44,762 nucleotides of DNA from Dehalococcoidia bacterium (GTDB lineage: Bacteria > Chloroflexota > Dehalococcoidia > SHYD01): contig SHYD01000013.1 in assembly GCA_009692945.1 (NCBI GenBank), forward strand, positions 1-44,762, written 5' to 3'. A program made the position numbers and the translations under genes. Under the pieces are notes generated by a model. That model saw only the letters and a program-made list of their open reading frames with translations. It was not told the DNA's origin and did not search any database. Below are positions 32,420 through 42,112 of the stretch, piece by piece. Within the stretch, counting starts at the first letter, position 1, and each line of letters opens with the position of its first letter.

Positions 32420-34666
32420 ATGCCGATTGACCAATCCGTTCTCGATGAGATAGCGCTGAGCCGCACCGAGTACGACCAGATCGTGGCGCGTTTGGGCCGC
32501 GCGCCGAATCCGGTGGAACTGGGGATGTTCGGCGCGCTGTGGAGCGAACACTGCGGCTACAAGAACTCCAAGCCGCTGCTCCGCCTGTTTCCGACGACCG
32601 GCGAGCACGTGTTGGTGGAAGCAGGGAAGGAGAACGCTGGGGTGATCGACATCGGCGACGGGCTGGCCATTGCCATGAAGATCGAATCTCACAACCACCC
32701 CTCGGCCATCGAACCCTACGAAGGGGCGGCTACCGGGGTGGGCGGCATCGTGCGTGACGTCTTCGCTATGGGCGCCCGGCCCATAGCGCTGCTCAACTCG
32801 CTGCGGTTCGGTCCGTTGACCGATGCCCGCAATCGCTATCTCTTCCAAGGGGTGGTGGCGGGCATCTCGGGGTATGGCAACTGTCTCGGGATTCCCAACG
32901 TCGGCGGAGAGGTGGTGTTTGCTCCGGAGTACAACGGCAACCCGCTGGTGAACGCCATGTGTGTCGGCCTCGTCGATCCCGAGCGGATGATGAGCGCCAA
33001 AGCAAGCGGCGCAGGCAACCTTCTCATGATCGTAGGGGCCGACACCGGCCGCGATGGCATTCATGGCGCGTCCGGCCTGGCGTCTCGCAGCTTTGAAGCC
33101 GAGGAGCGGGAGCTGCGCTCGGCGGTCCAGGTGGGCAATCCGTTCATGGAGAAACTGCTGCTTGAAGCTTGCCTCGAACTGGTCCAAACCGACTGGTTGG
33201 TAGGACTCCAGGACCTGGGTGCGGCGGGTCTGACCAGCGCGGCCGTCGAGTGCGCCGCCAAGGGCGGCGTCGGTATCGAGATCGACGTCCTGAAGGTCCC
33301 CCGGCGCGCCAGGGGGATGACCGCCTATGATGTGATGCTCTCCGAGTCCCAGGAGCGCATGCTGGCCATCGTACGCCAGGGGCACGAGGCGCAGGTGGCG
33401 GCAATGTTCGCCAAGTGGGACCTGACGTCCGCTGTTATCGGCCGGGTCATCTCTGAGCCGGTGGCCCGGATCAGAGAGGGCGACGCGGTGGTGGCCGAGG
33501 TTCCGGTCGATCTGTTCACGGACCCGCCGCTGTACCGGCGGTCAGGAGTCCTCTCAGAGGAGGTCCGGGCGCTGCAGGCGTTCGACCTCGCCGGGTTGCC
33601 CGACCGTCCGCCCGAAGGGATGAGTTGGAACGACGCCCTGTTGCGGCTGCTGGGCTCGCCCAACATCACCAGCAAGCGCAGCGTCTACCGGCAGTACGAC
33701 CACCAGGTGCTCACCAACACGGTGGAAGGGCCGGGCGGCGATGCGGCCGTGCTGCGTATCAAAGGAACCGACAAAGGCATCGCCCTCACCACCGACGGCA
33801 ATGGCCGGCTGTGTTATCTGAATCCCCACGACGGTGGGGCCATCGTCGTGGCTGAAGCGGCCCGCAATGTGGTCTGCGCCGGAGCCCGCCCCGTGGCGCT
33901 GACCGACTGCCTGAACTTCGGCAACCCGGAGCGGCCCGAGGTCTACTACCAACTCGAGGCCTGCATCACCGGGATGAGCGCCGCGTGCCGGGCGCTGGGC
34001 GTTCCGGTTATCAGTGGCAATGTGAGCTTATTTAACGAGACCGCAGGTAAGTCCATCTACCCGACACCAATCGTGGGGATGCTGGGCTTGCTGTCCCAGA
34101 TCGAACGGCACTGCACCATCGGTTTCAAGCACCCCGGCGACGAAGTAATCCTCCTGGGGGCTGACCTCTCGCTGCCCGCCTGCACCGCGACGGACAGCCT
34201 CGGCGGCGGTGAGTATCTCGCTACCCTTCATGGGCTGGTCGTGGGGAACCCCACGATTGACCTCGACCTCGAAGTGAAGGTTCAGCGGCTCTGCATCGAA
34301 CTGATTGAATCCGGACTGGTACGCTCGGCGCATGACTGCTCAGATGGCGGTCTCGCCGTTACCCTGGCTGAATGCTGCGCTGCGGGGAGCATCGGTTTCG
34401 CTGCCGCCGCTCTGGGGTCGCCGGGCCGTGTCGACAGCCTGCTGTTTGGGGAGGCCCAGTCCCGCATCGTGGTTTCGGTCGCCCCGGAGCGAGCGCCCGA
34501 GGTCGAACGGGCTGCGGCCGGCGCAGGCGTCCCGGTGACCAGATTGGGAGCGGCGGGTGGGGACCGGTTCCGTTTCGGTCCTGTCGACCTTCCGGTGGCA
34601 GGCCTGGCGGAGTCGTGGGAAGGGGGGCTGGAAGCTGCGCTGGCGGCCGGCGCCGCCGGTCCATGA
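32420..34666 (+). CDS. purL: Phosphoribosylformylglycinamidine synthase, synthetase subunit (small type)
   Basis: A 748-residue PurL of the small, PurS/PurQ-dependent kind, catalysing ATP-dependent conversion of FGAR to FGAM. Signatures: MFGALWSEHCGYKNSK, HNHPSAIEPYEGAATGVGG, LQDLGAAGLTSA and DCSDGGLAVTLAEC. The length is typical. ATG 32420 is preceded by AGAAAG-like sequence only. The stop TGA overlaps the ATG of the next gene (ATGA at 34663-34666), so a large VWA protein is translationally coupled to it. Confidence 0.96.
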   Translation: MPIDQSVLDEIALSRTEYDQIVARLGRAPNPVELGMFGALWSEHCGYKNSKPLLRLFPTTGEHVLVEAGKENAGVIDIGDGLAIAMKIESHNHPSAIEPYEGAATGVGGIVRDVFAMGARPIALLNSLRFGPLTDARNRYLFQGVVAGISGYGNCLGIPNVGGEVVFAPEYNGNPLVNAMCVGLVDPERMMSAKASGAGNLLMIVGADTGRDGIHGASGLASRSFEAEERELRSAVQVGNPFMEKLLLEACLELVQTDWLVGLQDLGAAGLTSAAVECAAKGGVGIEIDVLKVPRRARGMTAYDVMLSESQERMLAIVRQGHEAQVAAMFAKWDLTSAVIGRVISEPVARIREGDAVVAEVPVDLFTDPPLYRRSGVLSEEVRALQAFDLAGLPDRPPEGMSWNDALLRLLGSPNITSKRSVYRQYDHQVLTNTVEGPGGDAAVLRIKGTDKGIALTTDGNGRLCYLNPHDGGAIVVAEAARNVVCAGARPVALTDCLNFGNPERPEVYYQLEACITGMSAACRALGVPVISGNVSLFNETAGKSIYPTPIVGMLGLLSQIERHCTIGFKHPGDEVILLGADLSLPACTATDSLGGGEYLATLHGLVVGNPTIDLDLEVKVQRLCIELIESGLVRSAHDCSDGGLAVTLAECCAAGSIGFAAAALGSPGRVDSLLFGEAQSRIVVSVAPERAPEVERAAAGAGVPVTRLGAAGGDRFRFGPVDLPVAGLAESWEGGLEAALAAGAAGP

Positions 34667-37600
34667 CCGCTACCTCCACCAACTTCACTCCCGATGCGCG
34701 TCTGGACCGGGCGATCGCTGAAGCAACCACCGCCCTTGGTCTGGTGTCCGATGCCCTCGGCGCTGCTTTCTCCGGTTCCCTGCCCGGCGTCGTAGGCAGT
34801 GGCAACGTCGATGCGTCGCTGCGGTGGACCGCAGAGGTCCGCAGTCTCAGCGAGCATCGCCCTACCGAAACCGATGTTGCCATAGCGTTCGCTGAAGCCG
34901 GTCCGGCTCTGGTTGATCGCCTTGGGAGCGACGAGATCGGAGCGTTGGCCGCGCTGATCCGGGTCCTCCCGGTGCGCCCGGCAATGGTGGTGCATGGGGC
35001 ATTGTCGACGGCGTCGAGCGCGCTGCCGGTGCTTGCGCCGCCGATGCGGCTTCAGGTGCTCCACGTAGCCACCCAGATCGCCGAAGCCAACCCCTGGTCT
35101 ATCGGGCAATTCCTGGAACTGGTGGCCGCCGTGTTGCCACGGCTGCAGCCTGAGTCCCAGAGGGTCTTCCTCGAGAGTCTCCTCCCCCTGGCGCCGCTTT
35201 CCCCGTTGCAACTCACCAACCTGCTGAAAGACGTGGTTGCGGTCCCGGCGTCTGTCACCACCGAGCAGTTGGGGGCGCTGCTGCCCGTTGCCAGCCGGAT
35301 CGCCGTGCGCTCCTCTGCCGCGTCACAGGAACTGCTGCGCAGCGCCGCTGAGCTGTTCGCCCGGCTGGGACCCGGCGAATTGGAGTCCTGGAGCCGGCGT
35401 GGCGAGGACCTGCTGGGAATCCATCCGGCCGCAGCCATGAGCTATTTCCGCCTGCAGTCGCGGCTGGCTCAGGATACGCTGGCGGCCCACTCGTCGGGGG
35501 TGGTGTTGGCAGAGGTGCGGGACGTGCTGCGGCTGTATTGCCAGGCGCTCATGGGACGCAACCTCGCCGTGCTCTCGACCGATCAGCTCCAGGAGGGCCA
35601 TGCCGGGTGGGCGGGCGGCGAGATGCTGGGGTGGGAGGGCGCTGCGGTGTTCGCCCCGCCGGTGCTGCGGGATTTCCCGGACAAACGGGCGAACTTCGAG
35701 GGCTACAAGGTGTTGGCCACCCACCAGGCCGGGCATCTGCTGTTCCAGACGTATGATTTCTCCTTCGATCAGCCGGGGGCGCTGCTGCGGTCGCTCCGCC
35801 CGCTGGCAGCACCCCGCTCCGGACCCGAGGCGGCGTTCGCCTCTGAATACGAGCGTTTCTTCGATCTGTTCAGCAATAAACGTCTGGCCCGCGACCTTTT
35901 TGCCCTGGCCGAGGACGAGCGGATCGACGTTGCCATCACCCGTGAATACCGCGGCATCCGTCATCCCTACGGCCGGGTCCAGCAGTCCAGCCTCGCGTCG
36001 AGGCCGGAGGTGTCCGAACTGCCGGCGCAACTGTTGGTGCTGGAGATCCTGGTGCAACACAGCCTGAACCGGAATGGCGTGTTTCGGGTGCCGTCACCCG
36101 TGGTCGCGAACCTGGACCGGGCGGTCCGTACCCTGAATCTCATGACCGATCCTCAGGCGTCCCCGATGGACGCGGCCGAAGCGGCGATGCGGCTCTATAT
36201 CTGGGTGACCCAGACGCCCAACGTCCCGGCCCGTCTTATTCCCGCCACCCAGTGGCCCGAATACCGGCTGACGGCCGAACGCTACGATACGGCCGGCGAG
36301 GACCTCGATGCGCTGGCGTGGGAGTTCGCCAGGGCGAATCCCCTGGAACTGCCGGGACCGGGCAGTCAGCGTGAGGATGGTGAGGAGGAGCAGGCGCCCT
36401 TCATGCCGGCCCCGCCCGTCTCCTACCGCGCTGACCCCCGTCCCGAAGCGATGCAGGAGTTGATGAAGCACCTTGAGCAGGAGGGCGACATCTCGGGCAT
36501 GGGGTCGCCGGTCGACGACACCGCGCTGGAGCTGCTGCGGGAGATGGTGAGCCAGGACGATTCCGGGGCATCGCTCGGCGATATGCAGGACATGGAAGGG
36601 GCGCCGCCCCCTCCCCAATGGAAGGGTAACCAGAAGAATAACAACCGGACCGGCAGCCAGTCGTCGCCGCTGGTGGACAGCGTGGCGGAGAACGACGTCA
36701 AGGTGTTCTTCTACGACGAATGGGACTACCGGATCCGCTCCTACCGGCCCGCCTGGTGCCGCGTCAACCAGCGCACGTTGAAAGAAGGCGCCGAGGAGTT
36801 TTACGACCGGACCATCAGCCAGCACTACGGTCTGGTGACGGCGCTCCGCAAACAGTTCGAGATGCTGCGTCCCGAGGGTATCACCAAGGTGAAACGGCTG
36901 ATGGACGGCGAGGAGTTCGACCTCGACGCGGTCATCGAATCGGTGGTGGACAAGCGGGCCGGGCATGGCGTGCACGATAAGGTGTACTGGCGGCGTCTCA
37001 AGAGCGAACGCAGCGTGGCGGTGGCGTTTCTGCTGGACATGAGCCTCTCCACCGATGAGCGGGTCGACCAGGACCTGCGCCAGTACGCGCCTTTGGCTGG
37101 CAGCGGCAACGATCCGGTCGCCAGCCCTTACCGGCGTCCCGGCGCCGGCAAACGCATCATCGACCTGGAGAAGGAGGGGCTGGTGCTGCTGATCGAGGCG
37201 CTCGAACGGCTGGGTGACACCTACGGCATCTTCGGTTTCTCCAGTTCAGGACGGGGCGATGTCCAGTTCTTCGTGGTCAAGGATACCGAGGAGGCCTACA
37301 GCAGCCACGTGCGCGGCCGCCTCGACAAGATCGTGCCGCTGCAGGGGACGCGCATGGGCGCCGCGGTGCGCCACACCATCACCAAGCTGGAGAAGATCGA
37401 CGCCCGCACCAAGGTCATCCTGATGCTCAGCGATGGCCGCCCTCAGGACCGGGACTACGGCACGCTGCCCTGGGAGATGGAGGAGCCGCACCGCGCGCGC
37501 AGCCGCGCCGCCGACCCCGCTCTCAACCTGATGGGAGCCGACGGTGTGATGACCGATGAGAAGGACTACGCGGTCCACGACACCAAGATGGCCTTCAACG

Positions 37601-37761
37601 AGGCCAAGGCCAAGGGCATCACGCCCTTCTGCATCTCCATCGATAAAGAGGGGCACGATTACCTGAAGGCGATGTGCGGCGACATCGGTTACGAGGTGGT
37701 GTCGGACATCGAGGCGCTCCCCCGCCGGGTGCCAACCCTGTATCGCCGGCTGACGACGTGA
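34663..37761 (+). CDS. NorD/CbbO-like VWA-domain protein, 1032 residues
   Basis: The C-terminal ~250 residues are a von Willebrand A domain with a complete MIDAS: DMSLS (Asp792, Ser794, Ser796), Thr896 in QGTRMG and Asp924 in MLSDGRPQDRDYG. The centre holds long helical repeats with a His in ATHQAGHLLF and an EYERFFDLF region, then an acidic low-complexity linker (GEEEQAPF... to NNNRTGSQ). This matches the NorD/CbbO family of activator proteins that work with MoxR-type AAA ATPases. No MoxR gene is here. NorD proteins are usually shorter, so the N-terminal ~300 residues are an extension. The start is the ATG overlapping purL; the open frame upstream is a purL shadow. Confidence 0.85.
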   Translation: MTATSTNFTPDARLDRAIAEATTALGLVSDALGAAFSGSLPGVVGSGNVDASLRWTAEVRSLSEHRPTETDVAIAFAEAGPALVDRLGSDEIGALAALIRVLPVRPAMVVHGALSTASSALPVLAPPMRLQVLHVATQIAEANPWSIGQFLELVAAVLPRLQPESQRVFLESLLPLAPLSPLQLTNLLKDVVAVPASVTTEQLGALLPVASRIAVRSSAASQELLRSAAELFARLGPGELESWSRRGEDLLGIHPAAAMSYFRLQSRLAQDTLAAHSSGVVLAEVRDVLRLYCQALMGRNLAVLSTDQLQEGHAGWAGGEMLGWEGAAVFAPPVLRDFPDKRANFEGYKVLATHQAGHLLFQTYDFSFDQPGALLRSLRPLAAPRSGPEAAFASEYERFFDLFSNKRLARDLFALAEDERIDVAITREYRGIRHPYGRVQQSSLASRPEVSELPAQLLVLEILVQHSLNRNGVFRVPSPVVANLDRAVRTLNLMTDPQASPMDAAEAAMRLYIWVTQTPNVPARLIPATQWPEYRLTAERYDTAGEDLDALAWEFARANPLELPGPGSQREDGEEEQAPFMPAPPVSYRADPRPEAMQELMKHLEQEGDISGMGSPVDDTALELLREMVSQDDSGASLGDMQDMEGAPPPPQWKGNQKNNNRTGSQSSPLVDSVAENDVKVFFYDEWDYRIRSYRPAWCRVNQRTLKEGAEEFYDRTISQHYGLVTALRKQFEMLRPEGITKVKRLMDGEEFDLDAVIESVVDKRAGHGVHDKVYWRRLKSERSVAVAFLLDMSLSTDERVDQDLRQYAPLAGSGNDPVASPYRRPGAGKRIIDLEKEGLVLLIEALERLGDTYGIFGFSSSGRGDVQFFVVKDTEEAYSSHVRGRLDKIVPLQGTRMGAAVRHTITKLEKIDARTKVILMLSDGRPQDRDYGTLPWEMEEPHRARSRAADPALNLMGADGVMTDEKDYAVHDTKMAFNEAKAKGITPFCISIDKEGHDYLKAMCGDIGYEVVSDIEALPRRVPTLYRRLTT

Positions 37762-37776
37762 TCTGTCGCCGGCAGG

Positions 37777-38451
37777 TCAGCGACCACCGTCGCAGACCCG
37801 GTTTCGAGCATTCAATTGTTCTGAGACCGATCGGTTGACCCTAATGAAGTAATGGCCGGCCCCTCCATTCCTCGAAGCTGCATCCAGTCGCGCCACCGGC
37901 GCCAGCGCTTTGACCCCCACCCATGGAGCGAGGGCCGTCAGTACCCTCAACGGCACGTACAGGGCCCTGAACCACGGTTCGTCCCATTCGATAACGGTGA
38001 CCTCGGTTCCCTCGGGGACCAGCGCCAGCAGGTCCGGCAGCCGGTAGCCCGCACGGACATGCCCCCAGCGCCGGTGCAGCCACGGGGTGAGCACTGCGGG
38101 GAAGACCGTGTGGTCCCGGGCAGGGACGCTGATCCAGACGGTGCCGCCTGGTTTCGTCACCCTTAGGAGCTCTTTGACCAGCGCCGCGTCGTCTGCCACG
38201 TGCTCCAAGACATCGAGGGCCAGCACCGTATCGAAGCAGGCGTCGGGGAAGGGAGCGAACCTCCCATCACCCTGCACCAGCCGGACCCCGCTCCGCCGGA
38301 ACCGGGAGGGATCGAGTGCGACTCGAAGCGGGGCCTGGAGTTGGGCGAGCAGATAGCCGTCCCCGGCGCCCACGTCGAGGACCGCAGCGCCCGTTGCGGC
38401 GATGCCCAGGTGGCGGGCGATCAGCGCGCGGTAATGGCTGCCGAGGCGCAA
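37777..38451 (-). CDS. SAM-dependent methyltransferase (class I)
   Basis: A 224-residue methyltransferase domain protein: SAM motif I VLDVGAGDGYLL, motif II-like FDTVLALDVLEH, and GGTVWISVPARDHTVFPAVL, the pattern of type 11/12 small-molecule methyltransferases. TTG 38451 is the only useful start (GAGGTGG about 8-10 bases upstream) and overlaps the preceding gene by 31 bases; upstream in-frame sequence is the shadow of that gene. It is the last gene of the six-gene minus-strand run. The acceptor may be a surface sugar or lipid, judging by its neighbours. Confidence 0.85.
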   Translation of the reverse strand: MRLGSHYRALIARHLGIAATGAAVLDVGAGDGYLLAQLQAPLRVALDPSRFRRSGVRLVQGDGRFAPFPDACFDTVLALDVLEHVADDAALVKELLRVTKPGGTVWISVPARDHTVFPAVLTPWLHRRWGHVRAGYRLPDLLALVPEGTEVTVIEWDEPWFRALYVPLRVLTALAPWVGVKALAPVARLDAASRNGGAGHYFIRVNRSVSEQLNARNRVCDGGR

Positions 38452-39599
38452 CGCCGCACCACCTCTAGGGCGATCTCTACATTCGAACGGGCCAACCGGC
38501 ACAGTTCGGGGCCTGCCGAGGCGAGGTGCGCTCGGATCGTTGAACGGTTTTCCCAACCCGACTCGACCAATCGCATCAGGCTCGCGCGGTCGACCGCTTC
38601 GATGGGGAGTACGAATCCTTCCAGTCCCAGCCGCTCCATCAGCGCCTGCCCCTTGCCCTGGTAGCTGATGCTGACCACCGGCGCCCCCACTCCCGCCGCC
38701 AGCATCGCGGCGTGAGTGCGCATCGCCAGCACCAGTTCGGCCCGGCCCAGCACCGCCTTGAGGACGCCGGGACGGAGCCACGATGGAACGAGGCGTGCCG
38801 CCTCTTGGTGGCGCATCCGGCTCACGACCTCAGCGGCCACCTCGTCATCGCCCTGATCGCCACCGGGGCACATCGCCACAAACAGCACGTCTATCCCCCA
38901 CCATTCGGCTGCCTGATCAGCGGCTTCGGCTACCGCAGCACAGAAGCGGCCATTCCGCTCGACATCGCTCCTGGCGCGCCGCTGCCATCGCACCGGCAGC
39001 CAGCCGCCGCGGTAGTGGCCCCAACGCCGGACGGCGACGGCAATGAAGGGACGTGCGGCTCCAACGGCCTGTAGTGTTGCGTCGGCCTCCCCTGTTGGGT
39101 CGGGTTCCATCAGAAACGAAGGGTCGGCGGTGACCTCGACCGGCCGCTCGCATAACTCCGTCAGCCGGCGGCCGGAGTGAGCATCGCGTACCGTCAACGC
39201 CGCCAGAGCGTTCAGGACCTTGGCGGCCCACCAGCGGCTGAATCGCCCCGAAATCTGGCCGGCGCCCTGGGCATAGCAAATCACCGGTTTGCGCAGCGCA
39301 AGCGCCAGGGTGACGAAGGTGAGGTGGAACCAAAGGAAGGGCTTGCTGGATTCGTTCTGGAGCATCTGGCCCCCGCCCCACAGCACGCAATCCGCCTGCC
39401 ACAACGCCGCCAAGAGGCCGGGCCCCACCCGCTGCACCGCCTTCACCCCGTGCCGCCGCGCAGTCCACTCGGGACGGGCCGAGGCGACTGTGATTCCGGC
39501 CTGGGGGTTGACCGAACGCAGCGCTGCGATGGTCCCCGCCAGGATGGCGTCGTCGCCCTGGTTCGCCCAGGAGTCGCCGCCCCAGATCAGCACCCTCAT
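38421..39599 (-). CDS. Polysaccharide pyruvyl transferase-family protein (CsaB-like)
   Basis: A 392-residue protein of the CsaB/WcaK family: MRVLIWGGDSWANQGDDAIL (substrate loop), WGGGQMLQNESS, CYAQGAGQISGRFSRWW, TVRDAHSGRRL and the C-terminal AMRTHAAMLAAGVGAPVVSISYQGKG. In other bacteria it transfers pyruvate from PEP to cell-surface sugars, which anchors S-layer proteins. Start ATG 39599 overlaps the preceding gene stop (ATGA, 39596-39599). The next gene, a methyltransferase, starts 31 bases inside it. Confidence 0.88.
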   Translation of the reverse strand: MRVLIWGGDSWANQGDDAILAGTIAALRSVNPQAGITVASARPEWTARRHGVKAVQRVGPGLLAALWQADCVLWGGGQMLQNESSKPFLWFHLTFVTLALALRKPVICYAQGAGQISGRFSRWWAAKVLNALAALTVRDAHSGRRLTELCERPVEVTADPSFLMEPDPTGEADATLQAVGAARPFIAVAVRRWGHYRGGWLPVRWQRRARSDVERNGRFCAAVAEAADQAAEWWGIDVLFVAMCPGGDQGDDEVAAEVVSRMRHQEAARLVPSWLRPGVLKAVLGRAELVLAMRTHAAMLAAGVGAPVVSISYQGKGQALMERLGLEGFVLPIEAVDRASLMRLVESGWENRSTIRAHLASAGPELCRLARSNVEIALEVVRRCASAAITAR

Positions 39600-40876
39600 C
39601 GGCGGGCCATCGCCTCCCGGTACACCTCGACGTAGCGGGCGGCGACCGCGTCCCAGTTGAGTTCGGCCCGCACCCGGTCCTGGGCCGCCTGGCCCAGCCG
39701 GTGTCTGAGCCCGGCGTCCTGCAGCAGCCGGGAGAGGGCGCCGGTCAGGGCGGCGGCGTCACCGGGTGCGGTCAGCAGTCCGTGGACCCCATCGTCAATG
39801 GCCAGCGGGATCCCGGCGATACGGCTGGCGGCCACCGCCTTACCCGCGGCCATCGCTTCCAATAGGACGGTCGGTAGGCCGTCCACGTTCCCCGCCTCAT
39901 CCGTGATGCTCGGCACTGCCACCATGTCGGCCATGGCCAAAAAGTGGGGCATCTCATCCCAGGGCACAACGCCTGCGAGGCGGACGCGCCCGGACCCCCC
40001 GGCTTCGAAGGCTCTTCGCTCCAGCGGCGCCCGCTGCGGGCCGTCCCCTCCAATAACGAGGATGGGCAGAGGCCCGAGGTGGCCGGGCAGGCGTGCGAAT
40101 GCCTCCAGCAGCACGTCGAACCCCTTCTTGGTCACCAGCCGTCCCACCGCGGCGATCACCGGCGTCCCCGCGGGAATACCCAACCGGTTCCTCCACTGAT
40201 GGGAATCGCCCGAGCCAAACCGGACGGGATCGGCGCCCCAAGGTATCAGACGGGAGGGGACGGCCCCGCTTGCCAGCGTCGAGCCGGTTGCCAACAGTTC
40301 GGCGCTGCATGCGGTGACGGCGGCGGCGCGCCTCAGACATCGGGCGGCGGCCCACCCCAGCAACGGATTGGTGCGAGCCAAGTGGGCATCGGAGCCGTGC
40401 AGGGTGATCACCTGCGAGATGTGCCGAACACGTGCCGCGGCGAGACCCAGTGGCGCGTTGGGCACCACCCAGTGAGCGTGGAGCACATCAGCGTCGATCG
40501 CGCGGACGGCGCGCAGGGTCGCGATCGAACCGGCGACGAGATAGGGGAGCGCGAGGGGGTACGCAGCCGGGCGCAACCGGCGGTCGTCGATCAGTCCCTC
40601 GCCGTAACCCATCGGGTGGAGCCAGGGTAACGGGCTGTAGCGGAAGCGTCGCACGAGGACACCGTCCTCGTCGGTGCTGGGCCGCACCGCCGGGTGCCAG
40701 GGCGCCACGATTGTGACGCGGTGCCCCTGGCGCACCAGCGCTCCGGCGAGAGAGGCGATGAAAGCCCCTGCGAAATCGCCGGGAAACCGGGGGTAGGACG
40801 AGGCGATCATGCAGATGCCGATGCCGCCCGATCCTCGGGGTCGCCGCTTCGCCGGGGGGGTCTGGACCGGCGTCAC
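39596..40876 (-). CDS. Family 4 glycosyltransferase
   Basis: A 426-residue GT-B fold glycosyltransferase. Acceptor domain features: ICMIASSYPRFPGDFAGAFI and HAHWVVPNAPLGL. Donor-domain features: GRLVTKKGFDVLLEAF, VVPWDEMPHF, and the E-x7-E pattern starting DEAGNVDGLPTVLLEAMAAG, which binds the nucleotide. It probably extends an exopolysaccharide or a cell-surface glycan. GTG 40876 is used; an ATG at 40810 (MIASSYPRFPG) would shorten it by 22 residues and remove the first strand. It follows larC by 19 bases and is coupled to the CsaB-like gene. Confidence 0.9.
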   Translation of the reverse strand: MTPVQTPPAKRRPRGSGGIGICMIASSYPRFPGDFAGAFIASLAGALVRQGHRVTIVAPWHPAVRPSTDEDGVLVRRFRYSPLPWLHPMGYGEGLIDDRRLRPAAYPLALPYLVAGSIATLRAVRAIDADVLHAHWVVPNAPLGLAAARVRHISQVITLHGSDAHLARTNPLLGWAAARCLRRAAAVTACSAELLATGSTLASGAVPSRLIPWGADPVRFGSGDSHQWRNRLGIPAGTPVIAAVGRLVTKKGFDVLLEAFARLPGHLGPLPILVIGGDGPQRAPLERRAFEAGGSGRVRLAGVVPWDEMPHFLAMADMVAVPSITDEAGNVDGLPTVLLEAMAAGKAVAASRIAGIPLAIDDGVHGLLTAPGDAAALTGALSRLLQDAGLRHRLGQAAQDRVRAELNWDAVAARYVEVYREAMARR

Positions 40877-40895
40877 GTCCGTGGCGGGGCCCGCT

Positions 40896-42107
40896 TTAGG
40901 GAACCGCTAACCGGGCGCGGGCCTCGGCTTCGACGCGGCGGTACACCTCGGCGAGCGGCAACTGGTGCGACGCAGCCAGCCGGCGGCACACCTCGTACTC
41001 CGGAGCGATGCCGGCCACCTCGCCCCCCAGGCGCTTGACCTTGACGGTGGCGCTCCCGAGACTCGATTCGAAGGTCACGGACTCCCGTTCGGCTTCCCAG
41101 CGCTGCATCCGCTGGGTCCGCACCCCCAGCGTGCTGCTCTCTCTCAGAATGATTCCGGCCAGCGTTGCGGCATCGGCCGGACGGCCGAGGACGCTGAGTT
41201 GGACCGCCGGGCGGCCCTTCTTCATCTGGATCGGTGTGAACCAAGCGTCCAGCGCGCCCGCTTCCAACAGCCGCTCCGCGAGGTAGCCATGGAGTTCCGG
41301 GCTCATGTTATCGACATTCGTCTCCAGGAGCTGCACTTCGCCGTTGGGCCCGCCGATCCCGGACGCCACCTCCTCGGTCTCGCCGATCCACACTCGCAGC
41401 ACGTTGGGCAGCGCCGGATGATCGCGGGTCCCGATGCCGTAGCCGATCCGTGTCAGCGTCATGGCGGGCTGGCTGAACTGCGCAATGGTGGTGAGGATGG
41501 CGGCGGCGGTGGGGGTCACCAGTTCCCCCAGGTCATCCCGGGCGACGGGCGGCGGCGCCAGCGGGGCGTTGGCCTCGGCCATGAGCGCCAGGGTCGCCGG
41601 GGCGGGCAGCGGCAGCGCTCCGTGGCGCGACTGGACCATGCCGGGCCCCCCGGGTAGCGCAGACGCATAGACTCCGGTCACAGCCAGGACCTCCAGCGCC
41701 ACCAGCGTGCCCACCACGTCGGCGATCGCGTCCATCGCGCCCACCTCGTGGAAGTGGACCTCATCTACCGGCATGCCGTGGATCGCGGCTTCAGCCGCGG
41801 CCAGCCGTCCGAAAATCCGCAGCGCTTGATCCCTGGACCCCTGGCTCAGCGTCCCCCCGCTCAGGATCGCCCTGATGTCGGACAGCGAACGGTGGCTCTG
41901 GCGCTCGGGGGGCGGCGCTACGACGGTTGCTTTGGTGCCCGAGAGCGGTCCTCGACGGTCGGGTGCGGTCTCGATCCGGAGTCCACTCAGCCCCAGGGTG
42001 TCGAGGGCCTCCCTGATGGTCTCCAGCGGGGCGCCGGCGTCGAGCAGGGCGCCCAGCAGCATGTCGCCGCTGGCGCCGGCAAAGCAGTCGAAGTAGGCGA
42101 CACGCAC
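40896..42107 (-). CDS. larC: Nickel insertion protein LarC
   Basis: A 403-residue LarC, which inserts nickel into the pincer cofactor precursor in a CTP-dependent step. Signatures: the conserved start VAYFDCFAGASGDMLLGALL and VDEVHFHEVGAMDAIADVVG, then LLETNVDNMSPE and the C-terminal YEVCRRLAASHQLPLAEVYR. It is a single unbroken frame; in Lactobacillus plantarum the gene is read through a frameshift as larC1/larC2, which is not needed here. GTG 42107 starts 5 bases after the larE stop. The next gene downstream is a glycosyltransferase, an unusual neighbour. Confidence 0.94.
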   Translation of the reverse strand: MRVAYFDCFAGASGDMLLGALLDAGAPLETIREALDTLGLSGLRIETAPDRRGPLSGTKATVVAPPPERQSHRSLSDIRAILSGGTLSQGSRDQALRIFGRLAAAEAAIHGMPVDEVHFHEVGAMDAIADVVGTLVALEVLAVTGVYASALPGGPGMVQSRHGALPLPAPATLALMAEANAPLAPPPVARDDLGELVTPTAAAILTTIAQFSQPAMTLTRIGYGIGTRDHPALPNVLRVWIGETEEVASGIGGPNGEVQLLETNVDNMSPELHGYLAERLLEAGALDAWFTPIQMKKGRPAVQLSVLGRPADAATLAGIILRESSTLGVRTQRMQRWEAERESVTFESSLGSATVKVKRLGGEVAGIAPEYEVCRRLAASHQLPLAEVYRRVEAEARARLAVP

Positions 42108-42112
42108 CGGGC

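Noticed and set aside
32279..33385. 368-codon open frame antisense to the start of purL
   Set aside because: It overlaps the terminator and purL in the opposite strand and shows no domain.
34372..34662. 97-codon upstream extension of the NorD-like protein
   Set aside because: The extension lies inside purL in another frame, while the ATG overlapping the purL stop is the expected coupled start.
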